From assembly GCF_036248275.1 (NCBI RefSeq), contig NZ_CP109181.1:124001-188000 (forward strand): 64,000 nt of DNA, given 5' to 3'. Each line of letters begins with the position of its first letter. Positions within the stretch are counted from its first letter, which is position 1. Under the pieces are notes generated by a model. It did not search any database, was not told where the DNA came from, and saw only the letters and a program-made list of their open reading frames with translations. Both the position numbers and the translations under genes were made by a program. Origin of the DNA: Streptomyces sp. NBC_01716 (GTDB lineage: Bacteria; Actinomycetota; Actinomycetes; Streptomycetales; Streptomycetaceae). Positions 25,614-33,186 of the stretch are shown one piece after another.

Positions 25614-26614
25614 CGGGGGCCGCACCGGCCCGGCGGGTGGTCGGTTTCATCGGACTGGGCAACATGGGCGGCCGGATCGCCCGGCGCATCACCGACGGCG
25701 GCGAGGTGGTTCTGGGCCACGACCGCGATCCCGTACGGGCCGCGGCGGCCGGCGCGACACCGGTGGCCTCGGTGGCGGACGTGACGCGCCGCGCCGACGT
25801 ACTGCTGCTGTCCCTGCCGGACTCCACCGTCGTGGAGTCGGTGGTCGAGGGCGCCGACGGCATCCTCGCCCACGGCAGACCGGGGCAGATCGTGGTCGAT
25901 CTCAGCACCGCCGCGCCCGCCTCCACCATCCGTCTGCACCAGGCACTCGCCGAACGCGGTGTCACCTATCTCGACGCGGGAGTCTCGGGCGGCGCGGCCG
26001 CCGCGGAGCGCGGCACCCTCACCGTGATGGCCGGCGGGCCCCAGCGGCTGCTGGACGAACTGGCCTGGCTCTTCGGTCTGTTCGCGTCCCAGGTGTTCTC
26101 CATGGGGACACCCGGCTCCGGACATTCGGCGAAGCTGCTGAACAACTTCCTCAACGCCTCCGCGCTCGCCGCCACCGCCGAGGTCATGGTCGCCGGGCGC
26201 AAGGCCGGACTGGACCTGGCGAAGCTGCTCGACGTCCTGAACGCGGGCAGCGGTGTCAACTTCGCGACCCTGAACCGCTTTCCGCACATCATCCGGGACG
26301 ACTACCTCGAAGGCGGCCTCACCAGCGACCTGATGATGAAGGATGTCGTGCTCTACGTCGAACATCTGCGGCAGCTCGGCGTCCCCACGCTCAACGCGTC
26401 AGGCCCACTGGCCTCGTTCGGACTGGCCGCCGGACTCGGCTACGGACAACGGATCAGCAACCGGGTGACCGACGCCATCGGCGACCTGGCCGGCGGCGTA
26501 CGGCTGTACGACACGGGCACGGAAGCGGACACCGGCGCGGACACGGACGCGGAGACAGACGCGGACGCGGACGCGGTGACCGACATCGGCACGGACGCGG
26601 AGCAGACCGCGTGA
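25610..26614 (+). CDS. NAD(P)-dependent beta-hydroxyacid dehydrogenase (3-hydroxyisobutyrate dehydrogenase family), copy 1
   Basis: 334 residues. The nucleotide site is GFIGLGNMGGRIARR (from about residue 12), the substrate segment DAGVSGGAAAAERGT, and the catalytic Lys is in SGHSAKLLNN. It oxidises a beta-hydroxy acid to the semialdehyde or oxoacid, or reduces the reverse. An odd feature is the last 35 residues, an Asp/Thr/Ala-rich tail (TGADTDAETDADADAV) encoded by imperfect GCGGACGC-type repeats and absent from normal family members. ATGA overlap upstream, GTGA overlap downstream. Confidence 0.88.
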   Translation: MTGAAPARRVVGFIGLGNMGGRIARRITDGGEVVLGHDRDPVRAAAAGATPVASVADVTRRADVLLLSLPDSTVVESVVEGADGILAHGRPGQIVVDLSTAAPASTIRLHQALAERGVTYLDAGVSGGAAAAERGTLTVMAGGPQRLLDELAWLFGLFASQVFSMGTPGSGHSAKLLNNFLNASALAATAEVMVAGRKAGLDLAKLLDVLNAGSGVNFATLNRFPHIIRDDYLEGGLTSDLMMKDVVLYVEHLRQLGVPTLNASGPLASFGLAAGLGYGQRISNRVTDAIGDLAGGVRLYDTGTEADTGADTDAETDADADAVTDIGTDAEQTA

Positions 26615-27021
26615 TCATCGTCAGCGGCCGGGTGGCCGGCGCCCCGTCCGAACGGCGCGAAAGCACCTTCGACGGCACGGTCTGGACCGACCCCGTGCTG
26701 CCCACGACCGACGGGACCACCATCAACCAGGTCTTCTTCGCGCCCCGTTCACGCACGCACTGGCACCGGCACGAGCGCGGCCAGATCCTCCACATCACCG
26801 CGGGCCACGGCTGGATCGGCACGACGGACGGCGAGCCCCGGCCGCTGGAGACGGGCGACACCGTCTGGATACCGCCCGGCGAGACCCACTGGCACGGCGC
26901 CGGGCCGGACAGCTTTCTGCTGCACCTCGCGATCTCGCTGGGCACCACCGAGTGGCTGGACCCGGTCACCGACACCTTGTACGGCCCCGGCGGGCGGACA
27001 CCCAAGGAGAGCACCCGATGA
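26611..27021 (+). CDS. Small cupin-domain protein
   Basis: A 136-residue single cupin. Motif 1 is RTHWHRHERGQILHITAGHG with His/His/Glu-type metal ligands, and motif 2 is GDTVWIPPGETHWHGAGPD. This subgroup (often next to CMD genes) includes small metal-dependent isomerases or decarboxylases; no specific reaction can be assigned. It is translationally coupled on both sides (GTGA and ATGA) and precedes a CMD protein, the same cupin-CMD order as in the left arm. Confidence 0.85.
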   Translation: MIIVSGRVAGAPSERRESTFDGTVWTDPVLPTTDGTTINQVFFAPRSRTHWHRHERGQILHITAGHGWIGTTDGEPRPLETGDTVWIPPGETHWHGAGPDSFLLHLAISLGTTEWLDPVTDTLYGPGGRTPKESTR

Positions 27022-27407
27022 ATCAGCACAACCAGCGGTACGAAGAGGGGCTGCGCATACGACGGGAGGTGATGGGCGCCGCCCACGTCGAACATTCGAT
27101 GGCCGCGGCCGACGAATTCACCCTGCCGGTACAGGAGATGGTCACCGAGTTCTGCTGGGGCGGGCTCTGGAGCCGCGAAGGGCTGGACCGCAAGACCCGC
27201 AGCATGCTCAACCTGGTCATCCTGGCCGCACTCAACCGCAATCACGAACTCGCCGCGCATGTGCGCGGTGCCGTGACCAACGGCTGCACGGAGACCGAGA
27301 TCCGCGAAAGCCTGCTGCACACCGTCATCTACTGCGGTGCCCCTGCCGGGCTGGAAGCGTTCCGCGTCGCCGACAGCGTCCTGGAGGAACTCCGTGACCG
27401 GCCCTGA
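27018..27407 (+). CDS. Carboxymuconolactone decarboxylase family protein
   Basis: 129 residues, the normal length for gamma-carboxymuconolactone decarboxylase (PcaC-like) proteins. It carries the family core (LDRKTRSMLNLVILAALNRN, then ELAAHVRGAVTNGCTETEIR and ESLLHTVIYCGAPAGLEAF). PcaC decarboxylates a lactone acid in protocatechuate breakdown, but the other pca genes are absent, so the substrate here is probably different. The start overlaps the cupin stop (ATGA); its 3' end overlaps the next gene by 14 bp. Confidence 0.9.
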   Translation: MNQHNQRYEEGLRIRREVMGAAHVEHSMAAADEFTLPVQEMVTEFCWGGLWSREGLDRKTRSMLNLVILAALNRNHELAAHVRGAVTNGCTETEIRESLLHTVIYCGAPAGLEAFRVADSVLEELRDRP

Positions 27408-28374
27408 GCCCGCGGCGGTGATCGGTTTCCTCGGCCTGGGCGGCATGGGCGCCCCGATGGCCGGCCGCCTCGCCGCCGCCGGTCACCAGGTGCGCGGATA
27501 CGACACCGCCCCCGGCACCCGTGCCCGGCTCGCCGCGGGGAAACACGGTGTCGAGGTGGTGGACAGCGCCGAGCAGGCGGTACGGGGCGCCGACACCGTC
27601 GTACTGATGCTGCCCGACTCCACCGCCGTGGACCGTGCCCTGCTCGGCGACGGCCTGATCAGCCGGCTGGAGCCCGGCACTCTCGTCATCGACATGGGCT
27701 CGTCCGAACCGGCCCGGACCCGGGAACTGGCCGCGTCGGCCGCCGGACACGGGGTGAGCCTGATGGACGCCCCGGTCTCCGGCGGGGTCCTCGGCGCCCG
27801 GCAGGGCACGCTCACCATCATGGCAGGCGGCACCGAGGAGCAGCTGGCGCAGGCCGGGCCACTGCTCGGCGTGCTCGGTTCCAAGGTGACGCACGTCGGT
27901 CCGGCCGGCGCGGGGCACGCGCTCAAATCCCTCAACAACCTGATGTCCGCGACGCATCTGCTGATCACGTCCGAAGCGCTGCTGACCGGCGCGGCCTTCG
28001 GACTGGACCCCGCGACCATGCTGGAGGCGGTGAACGGCTCCAGCGGGCGCAGCGGCTCCACCGAGGTCAAATGGCCACGGTTCGTCCTCGGCCGCGGCTT
28101 CGACTCGGGCTTCGCGCTGCGGCTGATGCTCAAGGACATGCGCACGGCCACCGGTCTCGCCGCGGCCACCGGCACCCCGTCCGTCCTCGGCGAAGCCGCC
28201 GTAGCCCTGTGGGAAAGCGCCGCCGGCCGGCTGCCCCTCGACGCCGACCACACCGAGATCGTGCGCTGGCTGGAGGAGTCGCGGGAGAGGGCCGAGCAGG
28301 AGGAACACGACAACGCCGAGGCGGATGAACTACGACGACCCGCGGACGCATCGACGGAAGGCGGCCCTTCATGA
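27394..28374 (+). CDS. NAD(P)-dependent beta-hydroxyacid dehydrogenase, copy 2
   Basis: 326 residues. Dinucleotide site GFLGLGGMGAPMAGRLAAAG, substrate motif DAPVSGGVLGARQGTLTIMA, catalytic Lys in AGHALKSLNNLMSA. Clearly homologous to the enzyme at 25610 but not a recent duplicate, so the two may act on different intermediates. GTG 27394 with GGAGGA seven bases upstream lies inside the CMD gene; a longer upstream extension is rejected. The C-terminus is Glu-rich. ATGA overlap with the tandem CMD gene. Confidence 0.88.
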   Translation: MTGPEPAAVIGFLGLGGMGAPMAGRLAAAGHQVRGYDTAPGTRARLAAGKHGVEVVDSAEQAVRGADTVVLMLPDSTAVDRALLGDGLISRLEPGTLVIDMGSSEPARTRELAASAAGHGVSLMDAPVSGGVLGARQGTLTIMAGGTEEQLAQAGPLLGVLGSKVTHVGPAGAGHALKSLNNLMSATHLLITSEALLTGAAFGLDPATMLEAVNGSSGRSGSTEVKWPRFVLGRGFDSGFALRLMLKDMRTATGLAAATGTPSVLGEAAVALWESAAGRLPLDADHTEIVRWLEESRERAEQEEHDNAEADELRRPADASTEGGPS

Positions 28375-29129
28375 CGCTCACCACTCGCCAGCAGCAGGTC
28401 AAGGACGATTTCCGCAGGATACGTGGGACCTGGGGCCCGGCCTGGGAGAGCATTCTGCGGCTCGATCCCGATTTCCTCGAAGCCTATCTGCGGTTGTCCG
28501 CCGTCCCCTGGCGCAGCGACCATCTCCCGCCGAAGGTCAAGGAGTTCATCTACATCGCGGTGGACGCCGCCGCCACCCACCTCTACGAGCCCGGCATCCG
28601 CCAGCACGTGCGCGCCGCCGTCGCCCACGGCGCGACCGCCGAGGAACTCGTCGAGGTGCTGGAGCTGACCAGCACGCTCGGTATCCACGCCACCAACATC
28701 GGTATCCCGCTGCTGCTGGAGGTCCTCACCGAGGAGGGGCTGCGCACCGGGCCGGCGCCGTTGGACGAACGGCGCCGCCGGCTCCGCGAGGACTTCACCG
28801 AACGGCGCGGCTATTGGCACGAGTTCTGGGACGGCCTGCTGGAGGTGGACCCCGAACTGTTCGAGGCGTACCTGGGGTTCTCCTCCGTCCCGTGGGACAA
28901 GGGCGTACTGGAACCCAAGGTGAAGGAGCTGATCTACGTCGCCTTCGACGCCTCCGCCACCCATCTGTACGTCCCCGGGCTGAAGCTCCACCTGCGCAAC
29001 GCCGTACGGCACGGTGCGACCACCGGGGAAATCATGGAGGTGCTGGAGATCGCGAGCGTGATCGGCATCCACACCGCGACGGTGGCCGCGCCCATCGTGG
29101 AGGAGGAACTGCGCGCCGCTCACGAGTGA
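28371..29129 (+). CDS. Tandem carboxymuconolactone decarboxylase-like protein (two CMD domains)
   Basis: A 252-residue protein made of two similar halves. The core of half one is PPKVKEFIYIAVDAAATHLY, then GIRQHVRAAVAHGATAEELV. Half two has EPKVKELIYVAFDASATHLY, then GLKLHLRNAVRHGATTGEIM. Both keep the family His. It is about twice the size of PcaC and was probably formed by internal duplication and fusion. Last gene of the right arm; convergent with the quinone reductase, 43 bp between stops. Specific activity unknown. Confidence 0.88.
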   Translation: MTLTTRQQQVKDDFRRIRGTWGPAWESILRLDPDFLEAYLRLSAVPWRSDHLPPKVKEFIYIAVDAAATHLYEPGIRQHVRAAVAHGATAEELVEVLELTSTLGIHATNIGIPLLLEVLTEEGLRTGPAPLDERRRRLREDFTERRGYWHEFWDGLLEVDPELFEAYLGFSSVPWDKGVLEPKVKELIYVAFDASATHLYVPGLKLHLRNAVRHGATTGEIMEVLEIASVIGIHTATVAAPIVEEELRAAHE

Positions 29130-29172
29130 ACACCGGGGCCGGCCTGCGGTGTGCGTCAGCCGCGCGGCGGGG

Positions 29173-29973
29173 TCATCCGTCGTGTGCCAGGTGGATGCCG
29201 AGGTCGGTGCGGCCGGGAAGAAGGGCTTCGTGCAGTGCGCGGGTGCCCTGGTAGTCGCCGTCGCGCAGGCGCCGGAACCGCCGGGCCGGCTCGGCGTCGA
29301 CGGTCCCGAGCCTGTCGCGCAGGCGCTGGGCCTCCCGGTCGACACCGGCGGCGTCCAGGGTGTCGGCGTCGTGGATCACGTGCAGGTCGAGCGTTTCGAT
29401 GCCCACGTACCAGAGAGTGCCGTGGGTGAGGGGGAACAGCAGGGAGTCGAGGTCGCCACTGATGCCGCGCGGGCCGATGGAGCGTGCGTCCTCGCCCGCG
29501 GTCACGACGATGAGCGCCCTGCGTCCGACGAGGCCGCCGTCGCCGTAGCGGAGGGGCAACCCGTTCTCGGCATCGAGGTCGCCGTAGGCGAACCCAGCCG
29601 TGAGCACCCGGTCGAGCCAGCCCTTCAGGATCGCCGGTGGCCCGTACCACCACAGGGGGAACTGCACGATCAGCAGCTCCGCCGCCGCGAGCTTGGCCTG
29701 TTCCTCGCGCACCTCGGCAGGCAACTGCCCACGCGCGTACGCCTCGCCCGCCTGCTCGGCCATGTTCCCCGGCTTGTCGGCGAACTCTCCGAGGTCGCGG
29801 CCGCTGAGTACGGGATCGAAACCCTGGGCGTGCAGGTCGGACGTCATCACCTCGTACCGCGCGGACAGTGCCTGGGTTCCCTCCCGGAAGAGGCGGTCGT
29901 TCAGAGAGCCTCCGCGGGGGTGCGCGTACACCCACAGGGCGGAGCCCGGCTTCGGCGGATGTGCGATCGTCAT
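29173..29973 (-). CDS. NAD(P)H-dependent quinone reductase, flavodoxin-like fold (MdaB/KefF type)
   Basis: A 266-residue FMN/FAD flavodoxin-fold reductase. Family motifs are VYAHPRGGSLNDRL (phosphate-binding loop), LIVQFPLWWYGPPAILKGWL and VVTAGEDARSI. It transfers two electrons from NAD(P)H to quinones, avoiding radical formation, and is usually induced by quinone or electrophile stress. ATG 29973 with GAAGGAAGC upstream. A direct repeat at 30060-30087 in its promoter is a candidate regulator site; no regulator gene is adjacent. Confidence 0.88.
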   Translation of the reverse strand: MTIAHPPKPGSALWVYAHPRGGSLNDRLFREGTQALSARYEVMTSDLHAQGFDPVLSGRDLGEFADKPGNMAEQAGEAYARGQLPAEVREEQAKLAAAELLIVQFPLWWYGPPAILKGWLDRVLTAGFAYGDLDAENGLPLRYGDGGLVGRRALIVVTAGEDARSIGPRGISGDLDSLLFPLTHGTLWYVGIETLDLHVIHDADTLDAAGVDREAQRLRDRLGTVDAEPARRFRRLRDGDYQGTRALHEALLPGRTDLGIHLAHDG

Positions 29974-30059
29974 GACGCTTCCTTCTCCGTGTCGTGTCGT
30001 TCGTCGGTCGTTCGTCGGTGGTGACGGCGAGTTCGCTCATCCTGCCCTCTCGCCTTTAT

Positions 30060-30087
30060 CTACCAACAGTAACCTACCATTAGTATC
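30060..30087. promoter_or_regulatory. 14-bp direct repeat in the quinone reductase promoter
   Basis: CTACCAACAGTAAC (30060-30073) and CTACCATTAGTATC (30074-30087) are adjacent and match in 11 of 14 positions, in a short AT-rich island about 90 bp upstream of the reductase. The arrangement suggests a tandem regulator binding site. Confidence 0.4.
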
Positions 30088-30150
30088 TTAGGGCGGGCCA
30101 CCCGGAGACTCCTCCGTGCGGACCGCACCGGTGTGAGCGCCTCACGCGGG

Positions 30151-30199
30151 CCGGGGACCCGGACGTGGGAGACGTTCTGTCCCACGCCCGGATCCCCGG
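30151..30199. terminator. Long hairpin terminator beyond the subtilisin gene
   Basis: Arms 30151-30170 and 30180-30199 pair over 20 positions with two mismatches around a 9-nt loop; the inner seven pairs (CGTGGGA/TCCCACG) and the outer seven (CCGGGGA/TCCCCGG) are perfect. It is the strongest hairpin on this side of the subtilisin gene and probably ends its transcript. Confidence 0.7.
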
Positions 30200-30203
30200 T
30201 CGT

Positions 30204-30280
30204 CGTGCGTCGTGCGTCGTGCGGCGTGCGGCGTGCGGCGTGCGGCGTGCGGCGTGCGGCGTGCGGCGTGCGGCGTGCGG
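30204..30280. repeat. 7-bp tandem repeat, 11 units
   Basis: Two copies of CGTGCGT are followed by nine perfect copies of CGTGCGG. The array begins 5 bp after the terminator hairpin and ends 9 bp before the subtilisin stop codon, so it sits in the 3' untranslated region. Perfect heptamers of this kind are prone to slippage. Confidence 0.9.
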
Positions 30281-30289
30281 CGATTGTCG

Positions 30290-31501
30290 TTACGGGACGA
30301 GCTTGAGCAGCTTGTTCGGGGAGCCGGTCCCTACGCCCGTGATGACGTTGGACGTCGCGCCGCTGACCAGCGCCGTGGCGACGGCCGCCGGGGACGCGCC
30401 CGGGTGGTTCGTCAGATAGACCGCGGCGGCGCCCGACACGTGCGGCGCGGCGAAGGAGGTGCCGTCGCCGGTGTAGGTGGCGCTGTCCGAGGTGTTCCAG
30501 CCCGCCGTGATGCTTGAGCCGGGCGCGAAGATGTCCACGGTGGGGCCGTAGTTGGAGTACGTGGCCCGCGCGTCCGTCCTGGTGGTGGCGCCGACGGTGA
30601 TCGCGGTCGACACCCGGGCGGGCGAGTAGTTGGACGCGAGCGCGCCGGAATTGCCGCCGGCGATGGAGTACGTGACGCCGGACGCGATGGATCTGCGCAC
30701 CGCGTCGTCCAGCGAGGTGCTGGGCCCGCCGCCGAGCGAGACGTTGGCGACGGAGGAGGCGACGTGGTTGGCGGTGATCCAGTCGACGCCGGCGATGACC
30801 CCGGCGGTCGTACCGGAGCCGTTGTTGCCGAGGACACGCACGGCGACGATCTTCGCCTTCTTGGCCGCGCCGTAGGTGGTGCCGGCGACGGTCGTGGCGA
30901 CGTGCGTGCCGTGGCCCGCACCGTCCTGGGCGGTGGCGTCGTTGTCGACGAAGTCCCAGCCGTACGAGGCCCGGCCGCTGATCTCCTGGTGGGTGATGCG
31001 CACGCCGGTGTCGAGAACGTAGACGGTCGTGCCGCCGCCGGCCGAGTCCGGGTAGTTGTACGTGCCGTTCAGCGGCAGGTTCGGCTGGTCGATACGGTCC
31101 AGCCCCCAGGGCGCGTTGGTCTGGGTGGCGGTCGAGTGGACCTTCTGGTCCTGCTCGACGGTCGCGACCGCGGGGTCCGCGGCGAGCCGCTTGGCCTCGA
31201 CGCCGCTGAGGGTGGCGGCGTAGCCGTTGAGTGCCGACGTGTAGGTGCGCTTGATCTGGCCCCCGTAACCCGCTATCAGCTTCTTGCCCTGGGCTGTTGA
31301 CGCCTTGAGTCCGGCCGTCTGCTTCAGGGTGACGATGTAGCTTCCGGGCACTGCCTCGGCCGCACCGGCGTGCAGGATCCGGCCTTCCGCCGGGGCGGCC
31401 TGGGCGGGTGCGGCCAGGCCTGCGCCGAGTACCGCCGCCAGGGTCGCCGCGGTGGTGATCGCCACGGCGGCCCGCCGCTTGGTGTCGCGTACTGCTGCCA
31501 T
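30290..31501 (-). CDS. Secreted subtilisin-like serine protease (S8 family)
   Basis: A 403-residue preproenzyme. A signal peptide (about residues 1-36, ending PAQAA) is followed by an I9-type propeptide (SYIVTLKQTAGLKA, about 54-118) and a mature catalytic domain starting near APWGLDRIDQ. The triad is Asp164 (VLDTGV), His197 (GHGTHV) and Ser349 (GDGTSFAAP), with oxyanion Asn284. It resembles proteinase K/aqualysin-type streptomycete proteases, without a C-terminal P/proprotein or binding domain. AGGAGGA precedes ATG 31501. It degrades extracellular protein, typically late in growth. Confidence 0.93.
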   Translation of the reverse strand: MAAVRDTKRRAAVAITTAATLAAVLGAGLAAPAQAAPAEGRILHAGAAEAVPGSYIVTLKQTAGLKASTAQGKKLIAGYGGQIKRTYTSALNGYAATLSGVEAKRLAADPAVATVEQDQKVHSTATQTNAPWGLDRIDQPNLPLNGTYNYPDSAGGGTTVYVLDTGVRITHQEISGRASYGWDFVDNDATAQDGAGHGTHVATTVAGTTYGAAKKAKIVAVRVLGNNGSGTTAGVIAGVDWITANHVASSVANVSLGGGPSTSLDDAVRRSIASGVTYSIAGGNSGALASNYSPARVSTAITVGATTRTDARATYSNYGPTVDIFAPGSSITAGWNTSDSATYTGDGTSFAAPHVSGAAAVYLTNHPGASPAAVATALVSGATSNVITGVGTGSPNKLLKLVP

Positions 31502-31805
31502 CGAGAGGGTCCTCCTCGGACGGTGGCGCGCTTGATGGTCACGCGCCGGGGGTGGGTACGGCGTACGGGGTCGTAGGCCGCACCACGACGATGACCTCGG
31601 GCGTCCGAACGGAACAAGCTTTCCTGGATGATGTCATGACCGCGACACAGATTTGACACTCGGTCAATCCCCTGTCACACAGGGGCAATGCGCCCGTCGC
31701 GCGATCTTCGAGATCGGCGAACCGGGAGCGCGGACGGCGGAGTTCACCGACGGGTGCCTGCTCAGGACTGCTTGCGACGGTCAAGGTCCGTCCCGTAAAT
31801 CCGCC
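31502..31805. promoter_or_regulatory. Protease upstream region with two inverted repeats
   Basis: About 300 bp without a gene. TTGAC ACTCG GTCAA (31653-31667) and CCCCTGT CAC ACAGGGG (31669-31685) are adjacent perfect inverted repeats about 150-185 bp upstream of the protease start. On the minus strand TGTGAC, 17 bp, TCAAAT overlaps them and may be the promoter. I infer regulated expression; the factor is unknown. Confidence 0.4.
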
Positions 31806-32186
31806 TCAGAGGCGTCGGGGGTAGTCAGGGTGATCGGCGTAGGGTGACGCGAGGTCGAGCAGGTCGTCACATGGCCAGGGCTCACCGTCGTACTGGCAGT
31901 CATCGCGGTTGTCCCACGGCAGTTCGTGGTCGCCCGTGGCCGGACTGAGCACATGGCGGGCGAGCACGCCTCGCTTGGCCCCGACTTCCCGCAGAACGCG
32001 AGCCGGATCGTGCAGCGCCACGTGCAGGGCGATCGCTGGATGGAAGCCGGGGAGTTCTCCTTGGCAGAAGTCGACCGTGTGCCCGTGGGCGGCCCACTCC
32101 CCACAGCTGTCACCATCGCAGCGCCGGGCCAGATCGGCCTCCTCATCCAGCCGTGCGTGAAGGAACGTCACCAGGTCTTGATTCAT
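31806..32186 (-). CDS. DUF6221 family protein
   Basis: A 126-residue protein beginning MNQDLVTFLHARLDEEADLA, with conserved DPARVLREVGAKR in the middle and a Cys/Trp/Asp-rich end (CQYDGEPWPCDDLLDLASPY then HPDY). I recognise this as DUF6221, a small streptomycete protein often tied to phage or mobile-gene neighbourhoods and of unknown function. No signal peptide or membrane helix. It stands alone, with about 200 bp of unassigned DNA upstream. Confidence 0.75.
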   Translation of the reverse strand: MNQDLVTFLHARLDEEADLARRCDGDSCGEWAAHGHTVDFCQGELPGFHPAIALHVALHDPARVLREVGAKRGVLARHVLSPATGDHELPWDNRDDCQYDGEPWPCDDLLDLASPYADHPDYPRRL

Positions 32187-32388
32187 GAGGTCATCGTGGA
32201 CGAAATGCCGGGCCCGGTCGCCTGATTTCCGTGGGGCGGGCAGGCCCCGGCCGGCAGGCCGACAGTGGCAGATCTTGCCGTGGCTGGTGTGATCACGACG
32301 TCAGAGCCGTCCTGGACAGCCCCGTTCACCGGGCTGAGCCCGCGCGGTACCGCCCCGGGAACCGCACGGGGCTCCCGCGAGGTCGTCC

Positions 32389-32976
32389 TCAGGACGCTCT
32401 TTCGCTCTTCAGGCGGCTGCGGTAGGCGCGTTGGGCGGCCTGTGAGCTGCACGCCGAACCGCAGTACAGGCCCGAGGAGTTGCGGGTCTTGTCGAAGAAG
32501 CCCGAGTGACAGGTGGGGTTCTTGCACACCTTCATCCGGGCCCAGATGCCCCGCGAGGCCAGATCGGCCGCCGCGGCGAACAGAGCGCCGAAGGCGCCGA
32601 GGATTCCGGTCTGGGACGGCGCGAGGTCGCAGCCCTCCGCGGTGATCCGCAGAGTGAGCGGGTAACGCTCCGCCGTCCACCGGAGGTACTCCTCGGCGTC
32701 GGGCAGAAGCATGGCCCCGTCCGGGCAGTCCGAGTGGGCGCGGAAGACGGTGGCGAGCGCGTCGCGCAACTCCCGGCCGGCGACTGCGTCCGCGCCAGTG
32801 ACCCTCTCGGAGTCCCCCATCAGCCCCGCACCGGTCATCCACGCGCCCAGCGCCTCGGTGTCCCCCAGCAGTTCGGTCCGACCGCTGCCGTGAGGGCCGG
32901 AATTGACGAACGCCAGCAGCAGATCCGAGCTGCGGCACACGTTCCCGCCGCACACGTCCACGAGTGCCTGCTCCAT
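32389..32976 (-). CDS. ABATE/CGNR-type zinc-finger regulator, variant motif
   Basis: A 195-residue putative transcription factor. The N-terminal helical stress-sensing ABATE-like domain (DLLLAFVNSGPHGSGRTELL onward) is followed by a C-terminal zinc finger CKNPTCHSGFFDKTRNSSGL, then YCGSACSSQAAQRAYRSR. The namesake CGNR box is changed to CSSQ while the surrounding cysteines are kept. GGAGGTGGGG precedes ATG 32976, so a further 25 upstream codons are rejected. A 17-bp palindrome about 65 bp upstream may be its own operator. Compare the canonical CGNR protein at 56402. Confidence 0.8.
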   Translation of the reverse strand: MEQALVDVCGGNVCRSSDLLLAFVNSGPHGSGRTELLGDTEALGAWMTGAGLMGDSERVTGADAVAGRELRDALATVFRAHSDCPDGAMLLPDAEEYLRWTAERYPLTLRITAEGCDLAPSQTGILGAFGALFAAAADLASRGIWARMKVCKNPTCHSGFFDKTRNSSGLYCGSACSSQAAQRAYRSRLKSERAS

Positions 32977-33039
32977 GCCGCCCCACCTCCGTCCTGGAAT
33001 CTGTCGTACGCCCTCATCATCCCGATCATCATGCTCTAA

Positions 33040-33056
33040 GTGATTACGCATATCAC
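33040..33056. promoter_or_regulatory. 17-bp inverted repeat upstream of the variant CGNR regulator
   Basis: GTGAT TACGCAT ATCAC is a perfect inverted repeat with 5-bp arms, 64 bp before the start codon. It is plausible as an autoregulatory site. Confidence 0.4.
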
Positions 33057-33186
33057 CATCGCGGAATCCAGACCGCAGACGTCATGAGCAAAGACATTAT
33101 GGTTGTTTGCGTTGGGCACCAGGGGCCTCCCTGTGCCTCTCCCGCGCAACGCGTCGGGAGTCTTGTTTCTCCCCCAGGAGGTAGTC

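Noticed and set aside
27018..27407. Protocatechuate (pca) pathway assignment from the CMD gene
   Set aside because: No pcaGH, pcaB, pcaIJ or pcaF-like genes accompany it; a CMD-family fold alone does not define the substrate.
30204..30280. Tandem 7-bp array as a CRISPR or origin-type iteron
   Set aside because: Units are adjacent with no spacers, far too short for CRISPR, and no replication gene is near; it is a simple tandem repeat.
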